DNA from: Escarpia spicata
Lineage: Eukaryota; Annelida; Polychaeta; Sabellida; Siboglinidae
Reading direction: 5' to 3'
Length of the DNA stretch: 64,000 nucleotides
NCBI GenBank assembly: GCA_963995525.1
Contig: OZ023217.1
Span: 496,001 to 560,000 of the forward strand
This document shows, piece by piece, positions 1 through 10,880 of this stretch. Position numbers and translations under genes: made by a program. The notes below the pieces were generated by a model. That model saw only the letters and a program-made list of their open reading frames with translations, was not told where the DNA came from and ran no database searches. Position 1 is the first letter of the stretch, and each line of letters begins with the position of its first letter.

Positions 1-3000
1 TGTGGCGTGACAGTAAGTGATGTAGGTGTGGCATCACAGTAAGTGATGTAGGTGTGTCACAGTAAGTGATGTAGGTGTGGTGTCACAGTAAGTGATGTAG
101 GTGTGGTGTCACAGTAAGTGATGTAGGTTTGGCGTCACAGTAATTGATGTAGGTGTGGTGTCACAGTAAGTGATGTAGGTGTGATGTCACAGTAAGTGAT
201 GTATGTGTGGTGTCACAATAAGTGGTGTAGGTGTGGTATGAGAGTAAGTGATGTAGGTGTGGTGTCATAGTAAATGATGTAGGTGTGGTGTCACAGTAAG
301 TGATGTAGGTGTAGTGTCACAGTAAGTGATGTAGATGTGGTGTCACAGCGAGTGATGCAGGTGTGGTGTCACAGTAAGTGATGTAGGTGTGGTGTCAGAG
401 TAAGTAGTGTAGGTGTGGTGTCACAGTAAGTGCTGTAGGTGTGGTGTCAGAGTAAGTGATATAGGTGTGATATCACAGTAAGTGATGTAGGTGTGTCACA
501 GTAAGTGATGTAGGTGTGGTGTCATAGTAAGTGATGTAGGTGTGGCGTCACAGTAAGTGATGTAGGTTTGGAGTCATAGTAAGTGATGTAGGTGTGGTGT
601 CACAGTAAGTGATGTATGTGTGGTGTCACAATAAGTGTTGTAGGTGTGGTGTGACAGTAAGTGATGTAGGTGTGGTGTCATAGTAAATGATGTAGATGTG
701 GTGTCACAGTAAGTGATGTAGGTGTAGTGTCACAGTAAATGATGTAGGTGTGGCGTCACAATAAGTGATGTAGGTGTGGCTTCACAGTAAGTGATGTAGG
801 TGTGGTGTCACATGAAGTGATGTAGGTGTGGTGTGACAGTAAGTGATGTAGGTGTGGTGTCACAGGAAGTGATGTAGGCTTGGTGTGACAGTAAGTGATC
901 TAGGTGTGGCGTGACAGTAAGTGATGTAGGTGTGGCATCACAGTAAGTGATGTAGGTGTGTCACAGTAAGTGATGTAGGTGTGGTGTCACAGTCAGTGAT
1001 GTAGGTGTGGTGTCACAGTAAGTGATGTAGGTTTGGTGTCACAGTAAGTGATGTAGGTGTGGTGTCAGAGTAAGTGATGTAGGTGTGATATCACAGTATG
1101 TGATGTAGGTGTGTCACAGTAAGTGATGTAGGTGTGGTGTCATAGTAAGTGATGTAGGTGTGGCGTCACAGTAAGTGATGTAGGTTTGGCGTCATAGTAA
1201 GTGATGTAGGTGTGGTGTCACAGTAAGTGATGTATGTGTGGTGTCACAATAAGTGTTGTAGGTGTGGTATGACAGTATGTGATGTAGGTGTGGTGTCATA
1301 GTAAATGATGTAGGTGTGGTGTCACAGTAAGTGATGTAGGTGTAGTGTCACAGTAAATGATGTAGGTGTGGCGTCACAATAAGTGATGTAGGTGTGGCTT
1401 CACAGTAAGTGATGTAGGTGTGGTGTCACAGGAAGTGATGTAGGCTTGGTGTGACAGTAAGTGATCTAGGTGTGGCGTGACAGTAAGTGATGTAGGTGTG
1501 GCATCACAGTAAGTGATGTAGGTGTGGCGTCACAGTAAGTGATGTAGGTGTGGTGTCACAGTAAGTGATGTAGGTTTGGTGTCACAGTAAGTGATGTAGG
1601 TGTGGCGTCACAGTAAATGATGTAGGTGTGGCGTCACAGTAAATGATGTAGGTGTGGCGTCACAGTAATTGATGTAGGTGTGGTGTCACAGTAAGTGATG
1701 TAGGTGTGATGTCACAGTAAGTGATGTATGTGTGGTGTCACAATAAGTGTTGTAGGTGTGGTATGAGAGTAAGTGATGTAGGTGTGGTGTCATAGTAAAT
1801 GATGTAGGTGTGGTGTCACAGTAAGTGATGTAGGTGTAGTGTCACAGTAAGTGATGTAGATGTGGTGTCACAGCGAGTGATGCAGGTGTGGTGTCACAGT
1901 AAGTGATGTAGGTGTGGTGTCAGAGTAAGTAGTGTAGGTGTGGTGTCACAGTAAGTGATGTAGGTGTGATATCACAGTAAGTGATGTAGGTGTGTCACAG
2001 TAAGTGATGTAGGTGTGGTGTCATAGTAAGTGATGTAGGTGTGGCGTCACAGTAAGTGATGTAGGTTTGGCGTCATAGTAAGTGATGTAGGTGTGGTGTC
2101 ACAGTAAGTGATGTATGTGTGGTGTCACAATAAGTGTTGTAGGTGTGGTATGACAGTAAGTGATGTAGGTGTGGTGTCATAGTAAATGATGTAGATGTGG
2201 TGTCACAGTAAGTGATGTAGGTGTAGTGTCACAGTAAATGATGTAGGTGTGGCATCACAATAAGTGATGTAGGTGTGGCTTCACAGTAAGTGATGTAGGT
2301 GTGGTGTCACATGAAGTGATGTAGGTGTGGTGTGACAGTAAGTGATGTAGGTGTGGTGTCACAGGAAGTGATGTGGGTGTGGTGTCACAGTAAGTGATGT
2401 GGGTGTGGTGTCACAGTAAGTGATGTAGATGTGGTGTCATAGTAAGTGATGTAGGTGTGGAGTCGCAGTAAGTGATGTAGGTGTGGTGTCACAGTAAGTG
2501 ATGTAGGTGTGGTGTCACAATAAGTGATGTAGGTGTGGCTTCACGTTAAGTGATGTAGGTGTGGTGTCACATGAAGTGATGTAGGTGTGGTGTGACAGTA
2601 AGTGATGTAGGTGTGGTGTCACAGTAAGTGGTGTAGGTGTGGTGTCACAGTAAGTGATGTAGGTGTGGCATCACAGTAAGTGATGTAGGTGTGGCGTCAC
2701 AGTAAGTGATGTAGGTGTGGTGTCACAGTCAGTGATGTAGGTGTGGTGTCACAGTAAGTGATGTAGGTTTGGCGTCACAGTAAGTGATGTAGGTGTGGCG
2801 TCACAGTAAATGATGTAGGTGTGGCGTCACAGTAAGTGATGTGGGTGTGGCGTCACAGTAAGTGATGTGGGTGTGGTGTCACAGTAAGTGATGTGGGTGT
2901 GGTGTCACAGTAAGTGATGTAGATGTGGTGTCATAGTAAGTGATGTAGGTGTGGAGTCGCAGTAAGTGATGTAGGTGTGGTGTCGCAGTAAGTGATGTAG

Positions 3001-3092
3001 GTGTGGTGTCACAGTAAGTGATGTAAGTGTGGTGTCACAGTAAGTGATGTAGGTGTGGTGTCACAGTAAATGATGTAGGTGTGGTGTCACAC
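1..3092. repeat. 26-bp minisatellite with higher-order structure
   Basis: About 120 tandem copies of a 26-bp unit (gtgtggtgtcacagtaagtg plus atgtag), with recurrent 21-bp copies that lack five bases. Variant copies recur in blocks: the rare 'gcgagtgatgcag' variant ends near 360 and again near 1885, and the 'aagtgatctag' variant occurs near 900 and 1466. Longer segments have therefore been duplicated as higher-order repeats. The array begins before position 1. It sits in the intron after SLC44 exon 8. On the plus strand each copy contains a donor-like CAGTAAGT, but the gene is on the minus strand. Confidence 0.97.
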
Positions 3093-4120
3093 TGAGGAAT
3101 AGACACAAGATGACTGTTTCATGAGTACAACCTAGTGTTCCAGAAATGTGCAATCATGCAGGCTCCGTGGCTGCTGTGTTCTTCCTCTCTGTCCACCTCC
3201 ATTCTCGTCAAGTGACCTGTCCACATACATCATCTGGCTTCTTACTAATCTTCCCGTGGTCAGGTTCACAAAGCTGTCACACCGTACAAAGCAGTCACAC
3301 CGTACAAAGCTGTCACAATGTACAAAGCAGTCACACCGTACAAAGCAGTCACACCGTACAAAGCAGTCACACCGTACAAAGCTGTCACACCGTACAAAGC
3401 TGTCACACCGTACAAAGCAGTCACACCGTACAAAGCTGTCACACCGTACAAAGCAGTCACACCGTACAAAGCAGTCACACCGTACAAAGCAGTCACACCG
3501 TACAATGCAGTCACACCGTACAAAGCAGTCACACCGTACAATGCAGTCACACCGTACAAAGCTGTCACACCGTACAAAGCTGTCACACCGTACAAAGCTG
3601 TCACACCGTACAAAGCTGTCACACCGTACAAAGCATCATCATCATCAGTGAGGATCATCTTTCCATAGGTTGTCAGTGTCGTTTGGTGTGTATTCGCAGA
3701 TGGCCTATGAGTCCAATCTTTACTCGGCACAGCTTCCCACAATATGTACAACCAGAATGTAGTGAGGGTGGATTATGCAGATTTCCAATGGTTCTAATCT
3801 TGCTAGCCTCACGCGTTGTGGTGAAGGTTGTTACTCTGTTGACTTCGAATGACTGTGTGTAATTTCAAGTAAACAACCACCATTTAGAATGTGACAGAGC
3901 CTCAGACTGCAAGGTGTTTGGGCCAATGTCACATCTTTTTAAGGTGGATTTTTATAAAGATGTCCTTAAATACTACAAAGCAGCATGGCAACTAATACCA
4001 TTATAAACCACTCTTTAATACTATAAACCACTGTGGTATACAATCCTGGTACAAAGGTCAATATGGGGAAGATTCTCTTGAATGACAGAAGCTGCATATG
4101 ACAGAAAAAAGAGGACTTAC
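3093..4120 (-). other. SLC44 intron 8 sequence with no further exon found
   Basis: The intron begins with a good donor (GTAAGTCC) at 4120. Apart from the 18-bp array there is no recognisable exon, transposon or RNA gene here. Open frames at 3146-3862 come from the 18-bp array. The next SLC44 exon, expected to encode the second membrane helix, was not found down to position 1. Confidence 0.6.
3268..3636. repeat. 18-bp minisatellite
   Basis: About 20 copies of an 18-bp unit (gtcacaccgtacaaagca) with A/T variants at one site (gcagtc or gctgtc). The array ends in a short (CAT)n run near 3633-3648. Because 18 is a multiple of three and the unit has no stop in several frames, it creates long open frames on both strands (for example a repeated ALYGVT on minus). 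There is no sign that any is a gene. Confidence 0.95.
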
Positions 4121-4307
4121 ACAAGACACATGTGCCACGAAGCTCGTACATCCTGTAAGATCTTCATCCCATACTCCTGCGCATTGAAGAAGTACGCCAG
4201 GTACTTGATGCCGTCCGTTATCTCAGTACTGTTGGCAGTGTCGTTGTATTTATCAGTTATGCCCTTGGTCATGTTTGCCATAAGCAACGGGATACACCGG
4301 CCCATAA
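4121..4307 (-). CDS. SLC44 exon 8 (outer-loop end)
   Basis: This 187-bp exon is bounded by acceptor TTTGTTACAG and donor GTAAGTCC. It reads MGRCIPLLMANMTKGITD, then YNDTANSTEITDGIKYL, then a stretch ending ILQDVRASWHMCLV. This matches the conserved part of SLC44 proteins in which a Gly-Arg-Cys-Phe/Ile-Pro motif is followed by a loop and an amphipathic segment leading into helix 2 at the 'SWYW' site. It carries three N-glycosylation sequons (NMT, NDT, NST). The first two bases complete the codon begun by the single A at the end of exon 7. The exon ends two bases into a codon. Confidence 0.92.
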
Positions 4308-4335
4308 CTGTAACAAACATCAGCTTAGGTAAGTG

Positions 4336-4500
4336 AAGGTAAGTTCTTATATAGCACTGTATCCAGTCCTTAGGACTGCCCAAAGCACTTTACACTTTAC
4401 TCCCAGGCAGACATGTCAAATTGAACACCATTTCAACTTCTCTGTGAAGCATCCAGCTACACTGCAGTTAATGCGTGAAGACTGTTCATACAGAAATCGT
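4336..4500. mobile_element. Dispersed repeat copy (MITE or SINE-like), copy 1
   Basis: The sequence 'tagcactgtatccagtcctt' and what follows recurs at 9785-9960 with about 80 percent visible identity, and its 3' half recurs weakly at 19425-19510. All copies have the order 'ccttaggactgc', 'ctttacactttactccc', 'ggcagacatgt' and 'cacactgcaattaatgc'. The copies lie in separate SLC44 introns. No ends or target duplications were defined and no coding capacity is seen. Confidence 0.6.
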
Positions 4501-4907
4501 AATTTCCACTAATAGATGATCTGTCATACAATTGGTTTGTGGGCAGCATTCTATAAAAAGTTTGATCACTAGGTGTTAGCACTAATGTGATACATCAGTG
4601 ACTGTTGACATGGACGGACGATATATTTCACTTAACCAGTGAATTATACATATATTTGTAATAATCGCCACCAGAAAATTATTAAAACGCTCACATAATG
4701 TGTTGTACCCTCCCGAACACTGTTTGAACAACATATTTCTTGAACTATGTTATGGTCATAATTGAACACATTTCACTCAAAACTCAGTTTCATATAACCG
4801 AAATGAACATCGATAACACAACATTGTAATCAATTAATTTATCAGAAGAATGAACCAACCAATCAATAACAAGATCAATTTATGGGAACACTGGTGCTGA
4901 CTCCTAG
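4501..4907. other. Intronic AT-rich sequence, nothing recognised
   Basis: This is part of SLC44 intron 7 between the dispersed repeat and the 43-bp array. I see no exon, hairpin or repeat. Confidence 0.6.
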
Positions 4908-6337
4908 TGGCTTCACTTACTTGGGTTACTTGGCACTGTGTACGGTGCACAGTCTTCACTTACTTGGGTTACTTGGCACTGTGTAGGGTGCACAGTCTTC
5001 ACTTACTTGGGTCACTTGGCACTGTGTAGGGTGCACAGTCTTCACTTACTTGGGTCACTTGGCACTGTGTAGGGAGCACAGTCTTCACTTACTTGGGTTA
5101 CTTGGCACTGTGTAGGGTGCACAGTCTTCACTTACTTGGGTTACTTGGCACTGTGTAGGGTGCACAGTCTTCACTTACTTGGGTTACTTGGCACTGTGTA
5201 GGGTGCACAGACTTCACTTACTTGGGTTACTTGGCACTGTGTAGGGTGCACAGTCTTCACTTACTTGGGTTACTTGGCACTGTGTAGGGTGCAGTCTTCA
5301 CTTACTTGGGTTACTTGGCACTGTGTAGGGTGCAGTCTTCACTTACTTGGGTTACTTGGCACTGTGTAGGGTGCACAGTCTTCACTTACTTGGCACTGTG
5401 TAGGGTGCAGTCTTCACTTACTTGGGTTACTTGGCACTGTGTAGGGTGCAGTCTTCACTTACTTGGGTTACTTGGCACTGTGTAGGGTGCACATTCTTCA
5501 CTTACTTGGGTTACTTGGCACTGTGTAGGGTGCACAGTCTTCACTTACTTGGGTTACTTGACACTGTGTAGGGTGCAGTCTTCACTTACTTGGGTTACTT
5601 GGCACTGTGTAGGGTGCAGTCTTCACTTACTTGGGTTACTTGGCACTGTGTAGGGTGCAGTCTTCACTTACTTGGGTTACTTGGCACTGTGTAGGGTGCA
5701 CAGTCTTCACTTACTTGGGTTACTTGGCACTGTGTAGGGTGCACAGTCTTCACTTGGGTTACTTGGCACAGTGTAGGGTGCACAGTCTTCACTTACTTGG
5801 GTTACTTGGCACTGTGTAGGGTGCACAGTCTTCACTTACTTGGGTTACTTGGAACTGTGTAGGGTGCAGTCTTCACTTACTTGGGTTACTTGGCACTGTG
5901 TAGGGTGCACAGTCTTCACTTACTTGGGTTACTTGGCACTGTGTAGGGTCACAGTCTTCACTTATTTGGGTTACTTGGCACAGTGTAGGGTGCACAGTCT
6001 TCACTTACTTGGCACTGTGTAGGGTGCACAGTCTTCACTTACTTGGGTTACTTGGAACTGTGTAGGGTGCAGTCTTCACTTACTTGGGTTACTTGGCACT
6101 GTGTAGGGTGCACAGTCTTCACTTACTTGGGTTACTTGGCACTGTGTAGGGTGCACAGTCTTCACTTACTTGGGTCACTTGGCACTGTGTAAGGTGCAGT
6201 CTTCACTTACTTGGGTCACTTGGCACTGTGTAGGGTGCAGTCTTCACTTACTTGGGTCACTTGGCACTGTGTAGGGTGCACAGTCTTCACTTACTTGGGT
6301 CACTTGGCACTGTGTAGGGTGCACAGTCTTCACTTAC
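4908..6337 (-). repeat. 43-bp minisatellite containing exon 7 end plus splice donor
   Basis: About 34 copies of a 43-bp unit, some shortened to 22, 38 or 41 bp. Read on the minus strand each unit holds the last ~36 bases of SLC44 exon 7 (encoding DCAPYTVPS plus N or D, then P) followed directly by the donor GTAAGTGAAG. The array lies on the intron side of exon 7, and the exon's own end is effectively its first member. Copies next to the exon have GTGACCC, as the exon does, while most others have GTAACCC. Read-through past the first donor meets TGA within six bases (AGT AAG TGA), so only the exon-proximal donor gives an open product. Confidence 0.95.
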
Positions 6338-6398
6338 TTGGGTCACTTGGCACTGTGTAGGGTGCACAGTCTTCATCTTCAATCAGCTGTTGCACTGA
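6338..6398 (-). CDS. SLC44 exon 7
   Basis: This 61-bp exon has acceptor GTATTTCTTGTAG and reads SVQQLIEDEDCAPYTVPSDP plus one base before donor GTAAGTGAAG. Family members have an 'L..D..C..Y..PS' block just before the GRCFP motif, which here opens exon 8. The single terminal A joins TT of exon 8 to make Ile, giving SDPIMGRCIP. The exon's 3' end is the seed of the adjoining 43-bp array. Confidence 0.9.
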
Positions 6399-6983
6399 CT
6401 ACAAGAAATACACCATAGACAATCCACCCTCCACTGCGAAATGTTATCAAGAGTGGCGTCAAACAACTATAATTATCATGCATTTATTATACTCAATTAA
6501 GAATTACAACAACAGACTTCTAGAGCATCTGTATCCTCAGGAACCGGAGCTCAGAGGAGCAACATACAAGAATCATGAGGAGTAATCACAATCAGGGATG
6601 CACCAGAGTTATAATTACAGCAAGGCACTGCCAAAGATTTAGGGTGGCAATGCAATTTCAAACAAATAAATCTTGACTATTTAACAAAGGTGGCTACAGT
6701 TTCAGATGATTTTAAGGTGATGGGGATTTAATTCCAGATTTTTGGTGCTAAAAAGAAAGATTGTTTGCCAATGTATCAGATGAATACAAAGAACAAATTA
6801 TGATGTCAGGCCTTTCAGAATATTTGTCTTCCCAGCTACCCGACTGACCATGTTAAATGACATGACAAGAAAACTATGTCATTTATTTGTAGCACCATAC
6901 AAGCATGGGGGAATATTTATTAATCACGGCTTAAGTTCTAGTGAATGTTTTTAATAAGATCCTCAAGTTTTGGGCAATCATAC
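6399..6983 (-). other. SLC44 intron 6
   Basis: A 585-bp intron, phase 0 on both sides, with donor GTATGATTG. It is one of the few introns of this gene without a tandem array. No further features are recognised. Confidence 0.75.
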
Positions 6984-7124
6984 CTTAGGGGATGTGACTG
7001 GATTGACACCATATTTGCAGAACATGTGTTTAGAACGATCGGATTTCGGAGATTGATTTCCTTTCTCTTTAATGTCTTGTCCGTACCATGTCCATGTATC
7101 ATTGGGGCATGCCTTCACACACAC
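6984..7124 (-). CDS. SLC44 exon 6 (cysteine-rich outer loop)
   Basis: This 141-bp, 47-codon exon is phase 0 at both ends. It reads VCVKACPNDTWTWYGQDIKE, then a charged stretch, then HMFCKYGVNPVTSPK. The VCV..CP motif continues CPTPQ from exon 5, as in all SLC44 proteins, and FCKYGV is a second cysteine landmark. NDT is a glycosylation sequon. The acceptor is CATTGTAG, and the same acceptor with the first ~35 exon bases is repeated about 24 times upstream. Confidence 0.92.
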
Positions 7125-8735
7125 CTACAATGTTCATATATCTATCTACAAACTGTAAACATGTATCATTGGGACATGTCTCCACACACACCTACAATGT
7201 GTTCATATATCTATCTACAAACTGTAAACATGTATCATTGGGACATGTCTCCACACACACCTACAATGTTCATATATCTATCTACAAACTGTAAACATGT
7301 ATCATTTGGGCATGCCTCCACATACACCTACAATGTGTTCATATATCTATCTACAAACTGTAAACATGTATCATTTGGGCATGCCTCCACACACACCTAC
7401 AATGTGTTCATATATATATCTACAAACTGTAAACATGTATCACTGGGGCATGCCTCCACACACACCTACAATGTTCATATGTCTATCTACAAACTGTAAA
7501 CATGTATCACTGGGGCATGCCTCCACACACACATACAATGTTCATATATCTATCTACACACTGTAAACATGTATCATTGGGGCATGCCTCCACACACACC
7601 TAGAATGTATATATATCTATCTACAAACTGTAAACATGTATCACTGGGGCATGCCTCCACACACACATACAATGTTCATATATCTATCTACACACTGTAA
7701 ACATGTATCATTGGGGCATGCCTCCACACACACCTACAATGTTCATATATCTATCTACAAACAGTAAACATGTATCATTGGGGCATGCCTCCACACACAC
7801 CTACAATGTTCATATATCTATCTACAAACTGTAAACATGTATCATTTGGGCATGCCTCCACACACACCTACAATGTGTTTATATATCTATCTACAAACTG
7901 TAAACATGTATCATTTGGGCATGCCTCCACACACACCTACAATGTGTTTATATATCTATCTACAAACTGTAAACATGTATCATTTGGGCATGCCTCCACA
8001 CACACCTACAATGTGTTTATATATCTATCTACAAACTGTAAACATGTATCATTGGGGCATGCCTCCACACACACCTACAATGTGTTTATATATTTATCTA
8101 CAAACTGTAAACATGTATCACTGGGGCATGCCTCCACACACACCTACAATGTGTTTATATATCTATCTACAAACTGTAAACATGTATCATTTGGGCATGC
8201 CTCCACACACACCTACAATGTGTTTATATATCTATCTACAAACTGTAAACATGTATCATTGGGGCATGCCTCCACACACACCTACAATGTGTTCATATAT
8301 CTATCTACAAACTGTAAACACGTATAATTGGGGCATGCCTCCACACACACCTACAATGTGTTTATATATCTATCTACACACTGTAAACATGAATCATTGG
8401 GGCTTGCCTCCACACACACCTACAATTTGTTCATATATCTATCTACAAACTGTAAACATGTATCTTTGGGGCATGCCTCCACACACACCTACAATGTGTT
8501 CATATATCTATCTACAAACTGTAAACATGTATCATTGGGGCATGCCTCCACACACACCTACAATGTGTTCATATATCTATTTACAAACTGTAAACATGTA
8601 TCATTGGGCCATGCCTCCACACACACCTACAATGTGTTCATATATCTATCTACACACTGTAAACATGTATCATTGGGGCATGCCTCCACACACACCTACA
8701 GTGTGTTCATATATCTATCTACAAACTGTAAACAT
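7125..8735 (-). repeat. 67-69-bp minisatellite containing splice acceptor plus exon 6 start
   Basis: About 24 copies of a 67-69-bp unit. On the minus strand each holds ~30 bases of intron end (TATGAACACATTGTAG) and then ~35 bases matching the start of exon 6 (GTGTGTGTGGAGGCATGCCC), encoding VCVEACPNDT. Exon 6 itself has GAAGG where the repeats have GAGG. The array lies upstream of the exon, so the true acceptor is the last in a row of near-identical acceptors. Long plus-strand frames here (to 331 codons) are repeat artefacts. Confidence 0.95.
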
Positions 8736-8773
8736 GCATGCATGCACTCACCATGCAATACAACAATACAAAA

Positions 8774-8780
8774 ACACACG

Positions 8781-8818
<38 letters not shown>
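8774..8818. repeat. (CA)n microsatellite
   Basis: A run of cacaca, interrupted early by cgcacg, directly after the 68-bp array in SLC44 intron 5. Confidence 0.95.
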
Positions 8819-8819
<1 letters not shown>

Positions 8820-9118
8820 GGGACAGTTCTAGAGGGGGTAGTTTAGGGGGGCCCAAAACCTTCCAATTGTACCCTCTCACACTCACGACAACCTCCACTG
8901 GCGGCCGAACCAAATTCATATTGGGTCTATTGGATCATGACATCAGAAGAGCGGGGGTGCTGTTGACAGTTTTTGCAGTGACTTTTACAAGGGGCATGCA
9001 ATGGGGGCATGTTGAAAAGGCAGGTCTAGGGGGGCATGTCTCTCTAGCACATGCATGGCACAGCCAAATTCCAAAGGTCTAGAGGGCATGTGCTCCCAGG
9101 CCCCCACTGGACACCCCT
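8820..9118 (+). mobile_element. G/C-tract dispersed repeat, copy in intron 5
   Basis: It contains tracts such as 'gggggtagtttagggggg' and 'cctccactggcggccgaacc', ending 'cccccactggacacccc'. An opposite-oriented relative lies at 20925-21230 ('ggtttggccgacagtggagg', 'agactaccctctctggacac'). No coding frame is recognised. It is probably a non-autonomous element or a remnant of one. Confidence 0.55.
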
Positions 9119-9675
9119 ATTCACACATACATGCACACACAAAATAAAAACTTCAATAGTTATGTATAAAACCAACATTCTAGATTCATTCACTTCAGAG
9201 CAAAATGTGATATATACTTTTTCTGTTTTTTTAAATCAATTCTGTGTTTCGTCCTAAGGGTGCAAATGTAAACTTGTACATGATATTGGAATCTCAAGAA
9301 TACAAAATCACAATGACTGATAGCAAGGGCCAAAATATGTTTTGTGCATTTCAATTATGAAATTTCGCCTATTATAACATCATAGGTTTCTTCATTTATT
9401 CTCCCAACTTGATAAGGGATCATCTCAGAACAGCAATGTCCAATGTCAGATGAAAATACTTTTGTTTAGGGGAGAGGGGTCAAAAGCAGTTTTGTCTGGC
9501 ATCGGACATCAATATATCAGCTTCAGCCCAATACTGTTAATCTGTTGATGCCATTATATTAAAGTTTATAAACTGTCATCAGAGGGGCATGGGGGGGCTT
9601 CAACATTCTCAAATGACCCCTAATATATTTGCCAGTTGTTTGGCAGTGTTTGTCAACTAGAGACTGAAGGCCCAC
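9119..9675. other. Intronic sequence, nothing recognised
   Basis: The remainder of SLC44 intron 5 up to the donor GTGGGCC of exon 5. It is AT-rich without exons or repeats that I can support. Confidence 0.6.
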
Positions 9676-9763
9676 CTGTGGTGTGGGGCAACCCTTTATC
9701 ACCAGTGCTGGGCCCATCTTGAAACATGTGATGAGGTCGAAGAAGAGCAGATTGGGCTTGTTC
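9676..9763 (-). CDS. SLC44 exon 5
   Basis: This 88-bp exon has acceptor TGTTACAG and donor GTGGGCC. It reads NKPNLLFFDLITCFKMGPAL, then VIKGCPTPQ. NKPYLFYFNI.KC...CPTPQ is the matching family segment. The first base completes the Ser codon split from exon 4 (GNFS then NKP), and the exon ends on a codon boundary. Confidence 0.93.
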
Positions 9764-9784
9764 CTGTAACAGACATTGTAGTTA

Positions 9785-9960
9785 CTGTAAAGGTAAAAGG
9801 TAAATTATTTTATAGCACAGTATCCAATCCTTAGGACTGCTAAAAGTTCTTTACACTTTACTCCCTGGCAGACATGTTCAATCGAACACCATCTTGACTT
9901 CTAAAGGAAGCATTCAGCCACACTGCAATTAATGCACAACGACTATTCATACACAATTGT
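9785..9960. mobile_element. Dispersed repeat copy, copy 2
   Basis: A second copy of the family at 4336-4500, same orientation, sharing 'tatccaatccttaggactgc', 'ttctttacactttactccc' and 'cacactgcaattaatgcaca'. It lies just upstream of exon 5 in intron 4. Confidence 0.6.
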
Positions 9961-10096
9961 CCACCACCGTTTATAGCCTGGTATATTTAAAAATTAAAAC
10001 CAGTGCATTTTTGCCAAACACTGTCGCATTTAGTTGTTAATTATGGCTTCATTGACCTTTAATGAGCTAGGAAACATGTACAGCATTGTACATACA

Positions 10097-10286
10097 GTGA
10101 CCTCTCTCTAGTAAGGTCACCCATGTGACTGGGAGAATGTGACCTGAATAGCAAGGTGACCTTATTAGTGGGACTAAATTCCTATACTTTTCGTACATGG
10201 ACACCATCTGGGACTGTCCTAGGGTGATCTTAATTGCGAGGTGGCTGTATTACTGAGGTGATAGTGAAGCGAGGTTCGACTATAGT
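10097..10286. mobile_element. Small MITE, degenerate TIRs
   Basis: The left end 'acagtgacctctctctagta' and the reverse complement of the right end ('actatagtcgaacctcgctt') form imperfect terminal inverted repeats around a ~190-bp core with several 'aaggtgacc' motifs. Sequence style and TA-rich flanks suggest a Tc1/mariner-pogo type MITE. The exact ends are uncertain. Confidence 0.45.
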
Positions 10287-10880
10287 AATTAGGTTGAGCA
10301 ACAAGGAACTCCTGTCACTAAAAATCCTTTGTACCAGCACATGTTCACCTGGTAATAACGTTATGGAAGTTAGCTAATGAGATGAGGCCATCCTAATTTA
10401 GTACGAACATCTGGCAAGTGCAACACTTGTACAGAGATTGCTATCACACATGCCAACTGGAAACTAACTTAGAAACAGGCTAAGCCAGGCTTATAAAAAC
10501 AATCACGCCATAACAGACTCAGTGTTAGAAATAAACTCAGAAACAGGCCAAGTTCACCATAGACCACCTGGCAACCACGATACACCTGTGTTAGACCGTA
10601 GAGATTTACTAGTTAACAGGTGTAATGTCACGTGTTGCAAACAAAGAAGTCAGCCACGCACAGCAGTGAAGAAACAAATATTTGTCAAACATAAATCAGT
10701 GCAAATATGGTTATAAATGGGAACCTGGGATCTAGATAAATTACTGAGAAATCAAAACACAAATTCCAATTTTGTTTAAGTAACTGGAATTGATGAAATT
10801 GGAATTGGCAAAACAATATATTATGTTCCAGCTATATCATGTAATTTATCTTTTTTTTAAACTACACATTATTCTTTTTT
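10287..10880. other. Intronic sequence, nothing recognised
   Basis: A further part of SLC44 intron 4. Short frames such as 10522-10716 show no family features. No repeat or RNA gene was identified. Confidence 0.55.

Noticed and set aside
1..3092. CRISPR array
   Set aside because: There are no spacers of unique sequence between repeats and no cas genes. This is a continuous minisatellite in animal DNA.
3093..3262. Minus frame FVNLTTGRLVRSQMMYVD as the next SLC44 exon
   Set aside because: It is not hydrophobic and does not match the expected second membrane helix. No good acceptor and donor pair.
3146..3862. 238-codon and other long frames over the 18-bp array
   Set aside because: They exist because the unit is 18 bp and stop-free. 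There is no start context, exon signal or protein family.
6945..8846. Frames up to 331 codons on plus over the 68-bp array
   Set aside because: They are antisense to the SLC44 acceptor array and purely repeat-derived.
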